Source: CAYTLW01 sp964438735 (GTDB lineage: Bacteria; Myxococcota_A; UBA9042). Taken from it: a stretch of DNA of 64,000 nucleotides. The DNA lies in assembly GCA_964438735.1 (NCBI GenBank), contig CAYTLW010000005.1, positions 58,880-122,879 on the forward strand, in the 5' to 3' direction. The notes under the pieces are model-generated. The model saw only the letters and a program-made list of their open reading frames with translations. It made no database searches and was not told the origin of the DNA. Each line of letters begins with the position of its first letter. Within the stretch, counting starts at the first letter, position 1. The translations under genes were made by a program, and so were the position numbers. This document shows positions 28,675 through 37,438 of the stretch, in pieces.

Positions 28675-29190
28675 ATGCGTCGCGATGAGGAGTACATGCA
28701 GATCGCGCTCGCCGCGGCGGCCGACGCCGGGCGCGCCGGTGATGTGCCGATCGGGGCCGTGGTCGTGCACGAAGACGAGGTGATAGCGGTCGCGGGCAAC
28801 CGCCGTGAGCAGGACCAGGACCCGACTGCGCACGCCGAGATCCTGGCCCTCCGCGAGGCCGGTCGGCAGCTGTCCAGCTGGCGTCTGAACGACTGCGTGC
28901 TCTACATCACCCTCGAGCCCTGCCCCATGTGCATGGGCGCCTGCATCAACGCCCGAATCGGCCGCCTCGTCTTCGCCTGCCGCGACCCGAAGGCGGGCGC
29001 CGCCAGCAGCCTCTTCCAGCTGGCCAGCGACGACCGACTCAATCATCGCTTCGTGGTCACCGAAGGCGTCTGCGGACAGGAGGCCTCACGCCTGCTGAGC
29101 GACTTCTTCGCTTCCCTGCGGGTCAACGATCGCCAGGCCGCCAACGAGAGTGACGGATCAACGCCGGATCAGCGGACGATCTCTTCGTAG
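28675..29190 (+). CDS. tadA: tRNA-specific adenosine deaminase
   Basis: A 171-residue cytidine/adenosine deaminase-fold protein. Zinc ligands and the catalytic Glu are present: His53-Ala-Glu55 and PCPMC with Cys83 and Cys86. The sequences DVPIGAVVV and ARIGRLVFACRDPKAGA are typical of TadA. It converts A34 to inosine in the tRNA-Arg(ACG) anticodon. GGGGAG lies upstream. It follows the histidine kinase by 25 bases and its last 22 bases overlap the convergent coiled-coil gene. Confidence 0.92.
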   Translation: MRRDEEYMQIALAAAADAGRAGDVPIGAVVVHEDEVIAVAGNRREQDQDPTAHAEILALREAGRQLSSWRLNDCVLYITLEPCPMCMGACINARIGRLVFACRDPKAGAASSLFQLASDDRLNHRFVVTEGVCGQEASRLLSDFFASLRVNDRQAANESDGSTPDQRTISS

Positions 29191-32100
29191 TAGCGACGCA
29201 GGCGCTCGCGGTAGGCGGTCGGCGCCCGCTGCTGCATGGCCTCGAGCACCTGCCGGCGAAAGTTCCGTGCCCGGTTGCTGCTGTTTCCCGATCGCAGTTG
29301 TACCGATTCGCTGCTGCCGTCCAACCCGATTCCGCCGCCTGCCGCGGGCATCAGACTCGGCGCAGCGCCTGGATGGCGCAGCATCTCGCTGGCCCGCTGC
29401 AGTGCGTCCATGGTCTCGGCCATCTGTTCGAAGGAGCGCGACGCGTCGGAGTCCTGCAGGGAGCCGGCGCTCTGGCGCATCATCTGCAAGGCGTGCTCCA
29501 GGCGTGCGCCCACCTGCCGTTGCAGCGCCGGGTGGCCGCTGCCCTCGCGGGCCAGGCGTTGACGCACCTTGTGCAGCTTTCGACGCAAACCGTCCTGTCG
29601 CCTGGCGAAGTCGTTCAGCCGACGCCTTTGGCCGGACTCCAGCAGGTCGCGCGGCGCCGGCAACGCCTCGCGCAGCAGCATGGACGCCCGGCCGATGCGA
29701 TCGGCGGCGGTGCGCAGTCGGATCTCGTCCTTACCCAGCAATTCGGCCTCGATGTCGCCAGACGGAGGCGATGAATCCAGGGCCTGGTGAGCCGCAGCCA
29801 GGCGCTCCTCAGCCTCCATCAGGGCTTGCAGGGCGGCGTCGACCTGGCGATCTGAGACCGCCGAATGGGCCGTCGACAGGGCAGACCGGGCGCGGGCGAT
29901 GGAACGGCTGGTCGCCATCGCCGGCGTGACGAGTCTGCGCGGCCGCACCTGGTCGCGCGCGTCGTCGAGCAGGGCCAGCACCCGCGGCAGCACCGAGTCC
30001 AGGTTGCGTTGCTGGTGCTCCGCCGAGCGCCGGGCCTGTTCCTCTGCCGCTGGCCGCACCCGCTCTCGCAGCTCTCGCTGCCCGCCGCTGGCCCGGTCGA
30101 TGCCCTTACGCAACCGACCCACAAGCCTGCGAAGGGCGGCCTCGTCGCCGGTTCGCAGACGTTCGGCATGGCGGTTGAGCTCCTTCATCATGGCGCCGGT
30201 CTGCTCGCGCAAGCGACGCAACGCCTCCAGCGCATCGTCGAATCGACCGTCGCGCAGGCGGGCTCGGATCTCGCGCAGGGCGTCTCGATGGGTGCGCATG
30301 GAGCGGTGCAGGCCGCGCGATCCGGCGGCGCCGGGATTGACATGCTCTGACGGCACGATGCGCAGCTGCTTCGCTGCCGACTGCATCATCTGTTCGATCT
30401 GGTTCTGTACCCTGTCGAGCAGTCGCTCGGCCTCGGCGCGTCGCGCATCATCCGGCGCGTTGGCCAACGCCTCCATGGCGCGATCAAGCTCCTTCTCGGC
30501 GCGCTCCAATTCGTGTCCATCCCGGGTCATGGCGCCCCGATGTTCGGCCATGGCCAGGCCAGCCATCAGCAGCACGGCCTGCTCCTCTGCGGCGATCATG
30601 CGCGAGTGCTGGCGCCGCAGCTGGTGCAGGTGCAGGCCGCCAGGCCCCTCCATGGCGGCCTCCTCAATTCGCTGCACGGCCCGGGCCTCGTCGGCCAGGC
30701 GATCGCGCAACATGCGTTCGATTTCGGCCAGGTCTGCCGCGGTTCCGCTACGCGCCAGCACATCGTCGGCCAGCTGTGCGCGCAGGCGGGCCAGCTCGGC
30801 CAGGGAGCGCGCTTCGGCATCGGCCAGCAGCTCGCGGGTCCCCAGCGCGTCGCCGAGCGTCGTCTTCTTGGAGGCCGGATCTCGCTCCAGGCGATCGGCC
30901 AGGCGCAAGGTCCACTCCAGGGCCACCTCGGCGAGGTGATCCAATAGAGTGGCGTGGTGGCGCTGGGCCGAGAACATGCGCAGCATGAGTCGACCCGACG
31001 CGGATCTGCGGCTGCCGTCCAGCGCGTTGTTATCGGCCGCTTCGATGTGGACCGACGCGAACTCGCCCGGGCGCAGGGCCAGTCGATCCACCTCGATGCT
31101 CTCGCGCAACTCGCCGCGCCGTTCGCCAGCCTGCAACGCGATGGCCCGCCGCTCTCCACCGCCGGCGGGACCACCGATCACGAGTACGAGTGACGACAGG
31201 CCAAGATCGTCCTCGGCTGCGCCTTCGACCACCAACTGGTCGCCGGCTCGAACCTCAACCTCGCCCGTGGGCGCGATCAGGTTGGCCGTCGGCGGCCGGT
31301 CGGCCCGCACACCGATCCGGCGCTGGCCCCGTTCCTCCACCCTGCGACCATCGGCGGTCCTGGCGACATATCGATAGGCCAGATCAGCACCTGCAACCTG
31401 TTGCCAGCTCAACCAGCCGTCCGGTTGTCGGGTGATGTCCGGCCGTTTCGGCGGCTGGCCAGGAGTTGCACCGCCACGTCCGCCGGCCATCAATTCGACC
31501 CTCACGGCCTGGTATCCGACCAGCGGCCGCGCTCGAAAGACCAACTGCGAGCCCCGCAGGACGGTGGTCTCCGCCAGCCGAATCTCCTCGATGGGCAGCG
31601 CATCGCGGGCGTAGTCCGGCGGCACTACACGCAGGACGACGTCGTCGACCAGGGTGCCCACAACCAGCGCGGCGTTGGCTTCCGGAGTGACGGGGGAGGA
31701 CGCCAGGCTGGCCCACACACCGGGCGCCCAGGTCGCCACCAGCAGGTGAGCGGCGGCCACCAACAGGGCGCTGAGCACCAGGCGCCTGTTGCCCGAAGCC
31801 AGGCGGTCGACCGCATCTACCACGCTGCGCAGATCGTCACCGCTGGCGCGGATCGTCAGGTCCACCAGCGCCGGCGCGCCCACGCTCGCCTGCACTTGCT
31901 CGTGATGCATCGACGCTTCGGCCAGCTCGACGGCGGTGCGCAGCCGCTCGGCCGCCTGCTCGTCCGGAACCCGTCGCGCGGCCCAGACAGCCGGGCTGGC
32001 GGTTCCACCGAAGAGGTGCGCCAGCAGCGCAGCGCCCAGGGCCAGGCCAATGGCGGCACAGAGGGCGATCGACGGCCACAGGGTGCCCGCCAGGCCGTCG

Positions 32101-32273
32101 AGCACGGCCGCCGCCAGCAGGATCACGCCCAGCGATGAGAGCGCCGCCAAGCTGGCCACAGCGCCGGCCATGACGGTCGCCGCTCGCCGCCAACGCCGAC
32201 GCGCCTGGCCAATCCGCGCCAACAGACCGCGGCAGGCCTTCGAACCGCCTGACATCACCTCGCTCGTGGCCAT
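29169..32273 (-). CDS. Large membrane-anchored coiled-coil protein (DUF4175-like)
   Basis: Start chosen at 32273 with GAGGAAAG directly upstream; the frame is open to 32366. The product is about 1034 residues. Three predicted membrane helices lie in the first 170 residues (near VASLAALSSLGVILLAAAVL, IALCAAIGLALGAALLAHLF, SALLVAAAHLLVATWAPG). A beta-rich segment of about 250 residues follows, then about 600 residues of Arg/Glu/Leu/Ala-rich helix with strong coiled-coil character and a Gln/Ser-containing basic end. The layout resembles DUF4175 family proteins. No enzymatic motif is seen. A structural or envelope role is likely but unproven. Confidence 0.65.
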   Translation of the reverse strand: MATSEVMSGGSKACRGLLARIGQARRRWRRAATVMAGAVASLAALSSLGVILLAAAVLDGLAGTLWPSIALCAAIGLALGAALLAHLFGGTASPAVWAARRVPDEQAAERLRTAVELAEASMHHEQVQASVGAPALVDLTIRASGDDLRSVVDAVDRLASGNRRLVLSALLVAAAHLLVATWAPGVWASLASSPVTPEANAALVVGTLVDDVVLRVVPPDYARDALPIEEIRLAETTVLRGSQLVFRARPLVGYQAVRVELMAGGRGGATPGQPPKRPDITRQPDGWLSWQQVAGADLAYRYVARTADGRRVEERGQRRIGVRADRPPTANLIAPTGEVEVRAGDQLVVEGAAEDDLGLSSLVLVIGGPAGGGERRAIALQAGERRGELRESIEVDRLALRPGEFASVHIEAADNNALDGSRRSASGRLMLRMFSAQRHHATLLDHLAEVALEWTLRLADRLERDPASKKTTLGDALGTRELLADAEARSLAELARLRAQLADDVLARSGTAADLAEIERMLRDRLADEARAVQRIEEAAMEGPGGLHLHQLRRQHSRMIAAEEQAVLLMAGLAMAEHRGAMTRDGHELERAEKELDRAMEALANAPDDARRAEAERLLDRVQNQIEQMMQSAAKQLRIVPSEHVNPGAAGSRGLHRSMRTHRDALREIRARLRDGRFDDALEALRRLREQTGAMMKELNRHAERLRTGDEAALRRLVGRLRKGIDRASGGQRELRERVRPAAEEQARRSAEHQQRNLDSVLPRVLALLDDARDQVRPRRLVTPAMATSRSIARARSALSTAHSAVSDRQVDAALQALMEAEERLAAAHQALDSSPPSGDIEAELLGKDEIRLRTAADRIGRASMLLREALPAPRDLLESGQRRRLNDFARRQDGLRRKLHKVRQRLAREGSGHPALQRQVGARLEHALQMMRQSAGSLQDSDASRSFEQMAETMDALQRASEMLRHPGAAPSLMPAAGGGIGLDGSSESVQLRSGNSSNRARNFRRQVLEAMQQRAPTAYRERLRRYYEEIVR

Positions 32274-32485
32274 TCTTTCCTCGGCGGATCGGGGCCCGCA
32301 CAGGCACATCATGCCACCGCTTACCTTGACCCCTCCACCCCCAGCATGGTAACTAGCGCGCCGCAACCGCGCGGCAATCCTTGTTGCAAGGTTGAACGCC
32401 CGGAAATCACAGGCAAGAACACCCGCCCCGGCGACCCGCCGGGAGGCTCTTACAGGGCGCAGCCCGGACGGTCAGGCCGAGACGC

Positions 32486-32902
32486 ATGAATGAGCGGCGC
32501 CGGTTCATCCGCAGGGTAGAGATGTTGCACGCCGTCGTGGCGTTGGCCGCGGTCGGTCTTGCCCTCATGGCGTGGCCCGGCGAGCGATGGACCGGCGTAC
32601 TCGCCGGCGTGCTGCTTGGCGCCGGCAACTTCCGCGCCATGGCCATGTTCACCGAGCGCCTGACCAGCAGCGTCGACGCCGACGGCCGCAATCGCGCCCT
32701 GACGTTGCTGGTGGTCAAGTTGATCGTCCTCATCGTCACCGTGGGGGCCGTGATGCTGCTCTTGAAGCCCGACCCATTGGCCTTCATCCTCGGCCTGTCG
32801 GTCGCCCCGGCGGCCCTGCTGATCGTGGCCGCAGTGGCCCGACCAGGAAGTCACGAGGACGTCGAGCCAAGCGGCAAGACCAACCCCGGCGAGGTGCACT
32901 GA
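32486..32902 (+). CDS. atpI: AtpI-like ATP synthase subunit I
   Basis: A 138-residue membrane protein with four predicted helices (around residues 10-28, 36-53, 70-92 and 97-115). The position directly before atpB, with stop and start sharing a base (TGATG), and the size fit the ATP synthase I family, which assists c-ring assembly and may carry Mg2+. The C-terminus is hydrophilic. Sequence similarity within this family is weak, so the call rests largely on context. Confidence 0.75.
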   Translation: MNERRRFIRRVEMLHAVVALAAVGLALMAWPGERWTGVLAGVLLGAGNFRAMAMFTERLTSSVDADGRNRALTLLVVKLIVLIVTVGAVMLLLKPDPLAFILGLSVAPAALLIVAAVARPGSHEDVEPSGKTNPGEVH

Positions 32903-33834
32903 TGCGCACATCCCAGTCGATCATCTCGCTCGCTGTCATCGCCCTGCTGGCCGTGACTGCGGTGCCGGCCAGCGCGCAGGCGGCGTCCGATCATGACGAT
33001 CCCGCCGCAGCTGCGGCGCATAAAGAGCATCTTCGTCACTTCTCGGTGATGAACATGTTGATCTCGCCGGAGACGGAGCATGAGATCAAGGCCAGCGTTG
33101 TCACCGGCACGCCCTTCGAGAAGACCCTGGTGGATGGCGATTCGTTCGTCGAGACGAAGCATCTGACCCACGTATTCTGGGCCCTGATCTCCTTCACCAT
33201 CGTGCTGCTGCTCTCCTTTGCCGCGCGCCGCAAGCTGGATGCAGACCCGGACGCCGGCGTCCTGCCGTCCAAGAAGATGGGCCCGCTGCTCTTCTTCGAG
33301 CTCGCCATCGGCGGCACCTGGAGCCTGATGCGCGGCATGATGGGCGACACCGAAGCCCGCCGCTACTTCCCGATTGTCGGCACCCTGGCGGTCTATATCT
33401 TCGTCATGAACTGTCTGGCGCTGCTGCCCTTTGGCTCGCCGGCTACCGACAACCTGAATACCAACGCCGGCATGGCCCTGGTGATCTTCTTCGCCACCCA
33501 CTATGCCGGGGTGAAGTCGCAGGGCGTGGTGCACTACGCCAAGCACTTCATGGGCCCAGTGCTGGCCCTGGCCCCGCTGATCCTGGTCCTGGAGATCGTC
33601 GGCCACCTGGTCCGGCCCGTGTCGTTGTCGCTCCGGCTGATGGGCAACATGACCGGTGATCACAACGTGCTTTTCGAGTTCGCGTATTTCAAAATCCCGC
33701 TGATCCCGCTGCCGGTCATGGCGCTCGGCTTGTTGGTCTGCGTGGTCCAAACGCTCGTCTTCGTGATCCTGTCTTCCGTCTACCTGGCGACGGCGACCGC
33801 ATCCGACCATGGCGACGAGGCACACGGGCACTAG
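32902..33834 (+). CDS. atpB: F0F1 ATP synthase subunit a
   Basis: A 310-residue protein starting at ATG 32902 in TGATG. The first 26 residues look like a cleavable signal peptide (SLAVIALLAVTAVPASAQA). A hydrophilic segment of about 60 residues follows, then six or so helices. The ion-channel Arg sits in SLSLRLMGNMTGDH, the subunit a signature, and a His/Asp-rich tail ends the protein. Subunit a forms the half-channels next to the c-ring. The remaining synthase genes (atpF, H, A, G, D, C) are not in the window, as in other lineages with split operons. Confidence 0.95.
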   Translation: MRTSQSIISLAVIALLAVTAVPASAQAASDHDDPAAAAAHKEHLRHFSVMNMLISPETEHEIKASVVTGTPFEKTLVDGDSFVETKHLTHVFWALISFTIVLLLSFAARRKLDADPDAGVLPSKKMGPLLFFELAIGGTWSLMRGMMGDTEARRYFPIVGTLAVYIFVMNCLALLPFGSPATDNLNTNAGMALVIFFATHYAGVKSQGVVHYAKHFMGPVLALAPLILVLEIVGHLVRPVSLSLRLMGNMTGDHNVLFEFAYFKIPLIPLPVMALGLLVCVVQTLVFVILSSVYLATATASDHGDEAHGH

Positions 33835-33893
33835 TCTTACGGCGGCGGTACCCGCCGCACCCGGCCAAAGAGCCGGTCTGTGGAGGAGAGTTC

Positions 33894-34229
33894 ATGAATC
33901 CCAAGCGTCTTACTACGGCGATCTTCGCCTTCGTCACGACCCTGGCCCTCTTCGCCAGCCCGGCGTTCGCGCAGGGTGCGGAGGCTGCGGCCGGCGGCGA
34001 CTCGTGGAAGGGCCTGCTGGCCCTGGCCATCGGTCTCGGCCTGGGCATCGCCGCTGCCGGCGGTGGCATCGGCCAGGGCAAGGCTGCTTCCGCCGCCCTC
34101 GAGGGCATCGGTCGCAACCCCGGCGCGGCGAAGGAAATCTTCACCCCGCTGCTGCTCTCGCTGGCGCTCATCGAGTCGCTGGTGATCTACTCGCTGGTGA
34201 TCTCGTTCATGCTGCTGGGCAAGTTCTAG
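33894..34229 (+). CDS. atpE: F0F1 ATP synthase subunit c with N-terminal signal-like extension
   Basis: A 111-residue protein with a strong GGAGGAGAG site. Residues 1-27 look like a signal peptide ending AFAQ, giving a mature c-subunit of about 84 residues. The two helices are joined by the RNP loop (74-76). The ion carrier is Glu94 in LIESLVIYSLV, and helix 1 has GGGIGQGKAA with Gln61. A Gln in helix 1 together with Glu-Ser in helix 2 is shared by Na+-binding c-rings but also by some proton rings, so ion specificity is open. It follows atpB by 59 bases. Confidence 0.95.
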   Translation: MNPKRLTTAIFAFVTTLALFASPAFAQGAEAAAGGDSWKGLLALAIGLGLGIAAAGGGIGQGKAASAALEGIGRNPGAAKEIFTPLLLSLALIESLVIYSLVISFMLLGKF

Positions 34230-34303
34230 TCCAGCGGTCTGCGGGCCTGCGAATCGACGACTGCGTCGTGAGCGCGGTGGCGTGAGAAATCGTCAATCCT
34301 CCC

Positions 34304-34321
34304 GGCCGCGTTCTTGCGGCC
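34304..34321. terminator. Hairpin downstream of atpE
   Basis: GGCCGC and GCGGCC form a perfect 6-bp stem around a 6-base loop, 75 bases after the atpE stop. There is no T-tract, so it is at best a weak or Rho-assisted terminator; chance symmetry in GC-rich DNA is possible. Confidence 0.3.
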
Positions 34322-34349
34322 CGCTACTTCCTCTGCGATTCTGGCGCGC

Positions 34350-36338
34350 ATGACGGGAACAGAGGCCCGAATTCATGCGGTCGTTGTGGCGGATGACGCT
34401 GTCCAGGCGGGCATGCTCGCCCTGGATCTCGTCCAGGCGGGCTACGACGCACACGCGGCCAGCGATGAACAGGCAGCGATTGAGCAGGTCCGTGACCTGG
34501 CGGCCAGCGGGCGGTCGGGCACAGCCCTGATCCTCGATTTCGATTCCGTCGATCGGGCCTCGATCCTGTCCCGCCGCGTCATCTCGGTGGGCGTGCAATG
34601 CAGGGTGGTGGTGGCGGTCGACGACCATCAGCGCCGTCAGGCCGAAGACGAGGCGACCCTCCTGGACTGGCTGGGCGTCATCCCCAAACCCATCGAGGTC
34701 GAGGCCGTGGCCGCGCTCCTGGGTGAGGCCGACGACAGGCAGCCGGTGCGGGTCGTGCGCGAGGTCGACAGCGGCAGTCTGCGCGACGATGAACTCGGCG
34801 ATCTCCTGGGCCGGATCATGGAGGATCCGTCTCGGGCCATGGAGCAGATCAACGCGGTCGTGCAGCTCAAGTCCAAGGGTCGCGGTGGCAAGGTGGCCAT
34901 CCTGCAGGGGCAGCTCGTTCACGCCCAGACCGATGAAGACCAGGGGCGCCACGCCCTGGAACGAATGTTCTGCTGGCGAAAGGGGATGTGGCGGATCGTA
35001 CGCGGCGTTCATGCGGGTCCGAAGTCGCTTCGCGGCAGCGCGCGCGCCCACGTGGCCGCAGCCAGGGAATATGCCCGCAGGGTCAACCAGGCCCGTCAGT
35101 CCGTGCCCCACCAGGACGCGGTTTGCGGCGTGCGATGGGAGCGGGTCCGTCCCCTGCCCGCGGTCGCCGAGTCGCTCTTCCGACGGATCGCTGCCGGCGC
35201 GCCGCTGGGCGAAGCCTTGGAGGGAGACGGCGACGACGAACTCGAGGCCTACGCGGCCTTGCTCGCTCGCATCAAGCGCAACGCGGTCTTTACCCAGGAC
35301 GGCGCGCGCGGCCCCATCAGCGGCACCCGCGAGTCCACTCGCGTGGCCAACCTCAGCGGGGCCATCGACGCCCCGATGGTCAACGCCGCCGAACCTGCGC
35401 CACGCGGCGACCGGCATCCAGCCACGAGCGCCTACCACACGGTAGGCGACCTGATGAGCGGTGTGGCGCGAACTCCGGTGGATCTGCCAGCAGACCTGCC
35501 CGAACCAGACATTTCGGTTCGCGAGAACACACCACTTCGGCCGATTCTGCCTCTCGATCTGCCTGAATATCGGGGCGACAGCGCGCCTGACGTCACCGCC
35601 GAGACGTCGCCCCCGGAGCCCGTGGTCGAGCGACGTTCCGTGGCCGGGTCGGGCTGGTTCGGCGCCAATATGGCGCACCAGGAGAGCGTGCCGACCACCG
35701 ACCTCTCCTCGGTCCAGAAGGCCCTGGTGGAGGCGGTACCGGTCGCGCAAGCAGAGCCCGACGAACGACGCTCCATGTCGGTCTCGCGCGTGCCGCGTCC
35801 CGAACGTCCACCACCTGCTGCGGTGGAGAGCGCATACACCCTGTGGAGTCATGACTACCAGGGCCTGGAGAGTGAGGTCGAGCAAGAGGTTTCCAATTAC
35901 GAAGAGTTGAAGGGGATGCGTCCCCGCAGCCGGGGTTCGACCGCATTCTGGATCCTGGCCCTGGGCCTGGTGGGCGCGGTGCTCGCCTTGATCATCCTGC
36001 CGTCTGACTGGCAGACCCCGGGCGCATCCCACCACGCCGCTACGGCCGAGCAGGAAGCCCCCGTCCTGCGCACCTACCGCCAGGCGGTCGGGTTCATCGA
36101 CCAGGATCGCCGCTCCGAGGCGCTGGTCCTGCTGCGCAATGTGGCCGGCAAGCCGGGCATCGCGCCGGAGGCGTTGTTGCAACTGGCGGTGCTGGAGATC
36201 GACAGCGGCATGGTCGAGCACGGCCGCGGACACCTGGAACTCTACCTGGATGATCCCAAAGCCGCAGAGCGGGAACGCGCTGCTGCGCTGTATAAGCACG
36301 TGTTCGGCCCTCGAAGCGCGCGACCCCGGACACCCTGA
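34350..36338 (+). CDS. Receiver-like/DUF4388 (PATAN) protein with TM helix and TPR-like tail
   Basis: ATG at 34350 gives 662 residues; a TTG at 34314 is in frame. Residues about 8-115 resemble a receiver domain: VVVADD acidic pair, LILDFD with a possible phospho-Asp, and IPKPIE with the conserved Lys-Pro. A DUF4388/PATAN-like block follows (about 140-240; VAILQGQLVHAQTDEDQGRH, then FCWRKGMWRIV). A long disordered stretch leads to one membrane helix near 535-555 (AFWILALGLVGAVLALIIL) and a TPR-like end. PATAN proteins in delta-proteobacteria act in gliding and signalling. No obvious SD sequence. tsaD begins 2 bases downstream, so the two are probably cotranscribed. Confidence 0.7.
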   Translation: MTGTEARIHAVVVADDAVQAGMLALDLVQAGYDAHAASDEQAAIEQVRDLAASGRSGTALILDFDSVDRASILSRRVISVGVQCRVVVAVDDHQRRQAEDEATLLDWLGVIPKPIEVEAVAALLGEADDRQPVRVVREVDSGSLRDDELGDLLGRIMEDPSRAMEQINAVVQLKSKGRGGKVAILQGQLVHAQTDEDQGRHALERMFCWRKGMWRIVRGVHAGPKSLRGSARAHVAAAREYARRVNQARQSVPHQDAVCGVRWERVRPLPAVAESLFRRIAAGAPLGEALEGDGDDELEAYAALLARIKRNAVFTQDGARGPISGTRESTRVANLSGAIDAPMVNAAEPAPRGDRHPATSAYHTVGDLMSGVARTPVDLPADLPEPDISVRENTPLRPILPLDLPEYRGDSAPDVTAETSPPEPVVERRSVAGSGWFGANMAHQESVPTTDLSSVQKALVEAVPVAQAEPDERRSMSVSRVPRPERPPPAAVESAYTLWSHDYQGLESEVEQEVSNYEELKGMRPRSRGSTAFWILALGLVGAVLALIILPSDWQTPGASHHAATAEQEAPVLRTYRQAVGFIDQDRRSEALVLLRNVAGKPGIAPEALLQLAVLEIDSGMVEHGRGHLELYLDDPKAAERERAAALYKHVFGPRSARPRTP

Positions 36339-36340
36339 CC

Positions 36341-37438
36341 ATGCCCCAGCCTGCGGACCGCCCAGGGCCCGTCCTGGGGATTGAGACCTCGTGCGACGAG
36401 ACCGCCGTGGCGCTGGTCGCCGATCGCCGGGTTCTGGCCAGCCGCATCGCCACCCAGGTGCCGCTGCACCGGCGATTCGGCGGCGTCGTGCCCGAGATCG
36501 CCTCGCGCAATCACCTGCTCACCATCCTGCCGACCATCGAGGCGACCTTTGAGGCCGCGGGACTGTCCCCTTCCGACGTCGGTGGCATCGCGGTGACCAG
36601 CCGCCCGGGCCTGATCGGCGCCCTGCTCGTGGGCGTGCAGACGGCGCGCACGCTGGCGCTGAGTTGGGACGTGCCCGTCGTCGGCGTGCACCACATCCAC
36701 GCCCACTGTTGGGCAGCATCACTGCGCCAGCCGCCCGATCCCGACAGCGATCCCGGACCGGCCTTGCCGCACCTGGCGCTCGCGGTCTCCGGCGGCCACT
36801 CCAGCCTGCTGCGGATCGAGGGGTCGGAACAGGTGGAGACCCTGGGCGAAACCCTCGACGACGCCGCGGGCGAGGCGTTGGACAAGTTCGGCAAGCTCTT
36901 GGGCTTGCCTTATCCAGCCGGGCCCGAGATCGATCGGCTCGCTGCCGATGGCGACTCCGAGCGCTTCAAGTTGCCCCGGGGGATGCGTGGCCGCAGCGAC
37001 CTGGCCATGTCATTTTCGGGTCTCAAGACCGCCGGCCGGCAGCTCATCGATCGCCTGCGCGCCGACGGCGAGCGGCCGGAGGAGGGTGCCCTGCTGGTCG
37101 ATCTCTGCGCCAGTTACCAGGCCGCGGTGGTCGCCCAACTGGTCACCACCACCCGACGCGCTGCCCGGCAGAGCGGGCTGGGCCAGCTGGTCATTGCCGG
37201 CGGCGTCGCAGCCAACTCGTTGTTGCGCACCGAGATGGCCCGGATGTGTGCCGACGAGGGCCTTGCCTTCCGCCCGGTGCCGGCGTCGTTATGCACCGAC
37301 AATGGCGTGATGATCGCTTCCCTGGGCGCCGCGATTCTGGCCGCCCGGCCGGGCGACGACCCCCACAACCTGGACGCCAGCGCCACCCGGCGTCCCGCAC
37401 CGACGGCCAAGGCCGCCCTTGTGGCGCGACGCCCATGA
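36341..37438 (+). CDS. tsaD: tRNA N6-adenosine threonylcarbamoyltransferase
   Basis: A 365-residue ASKHA-fold protein. N-terminal LGIETSCDETAVALV, the metal-binding HHIHAH motif, LALAVSGGHSSLL, and GGVAANSLLR are the TsaD/Gcp signatures. It transfers the threonylcarbamoyl group made by TsaC to A37 of ANN-decoding tRNAs, with TsaB and TsaE. Its stop overlaps the rsmA start as ATGA. Confidence 0.95.
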   Translation: MPQPADRPGPVLGIETSCDETAVALVADRRVLASRIATQVPLHRRFGGVVPEIASRNHLLTILPTIEATFEAAGLSPSDVGGIAVTSRPGLIGALLVGVQTARTLALSWDVPVVGVHHIHAHCWAASLRQPPDPDSDPGPALPHLALAVSGGHSSLLRIEGSEQVETLGETLDDAAGEALDKFGKLLGLPYPAGPEIDRLAADGDSERFKLPRGMRGRSDLAMSFSGLKTAGRQLIDRLRADGERPEEGALLVDLCASYQAAVVAQLVTTTRRAARQSGLGQLVIAGGVAANSLLRTEMARMCADEGLAFRPVPASLCTDNGVMIASLGAAILAARPGDDPHNLDASATRRPAPTAKAALVARRP

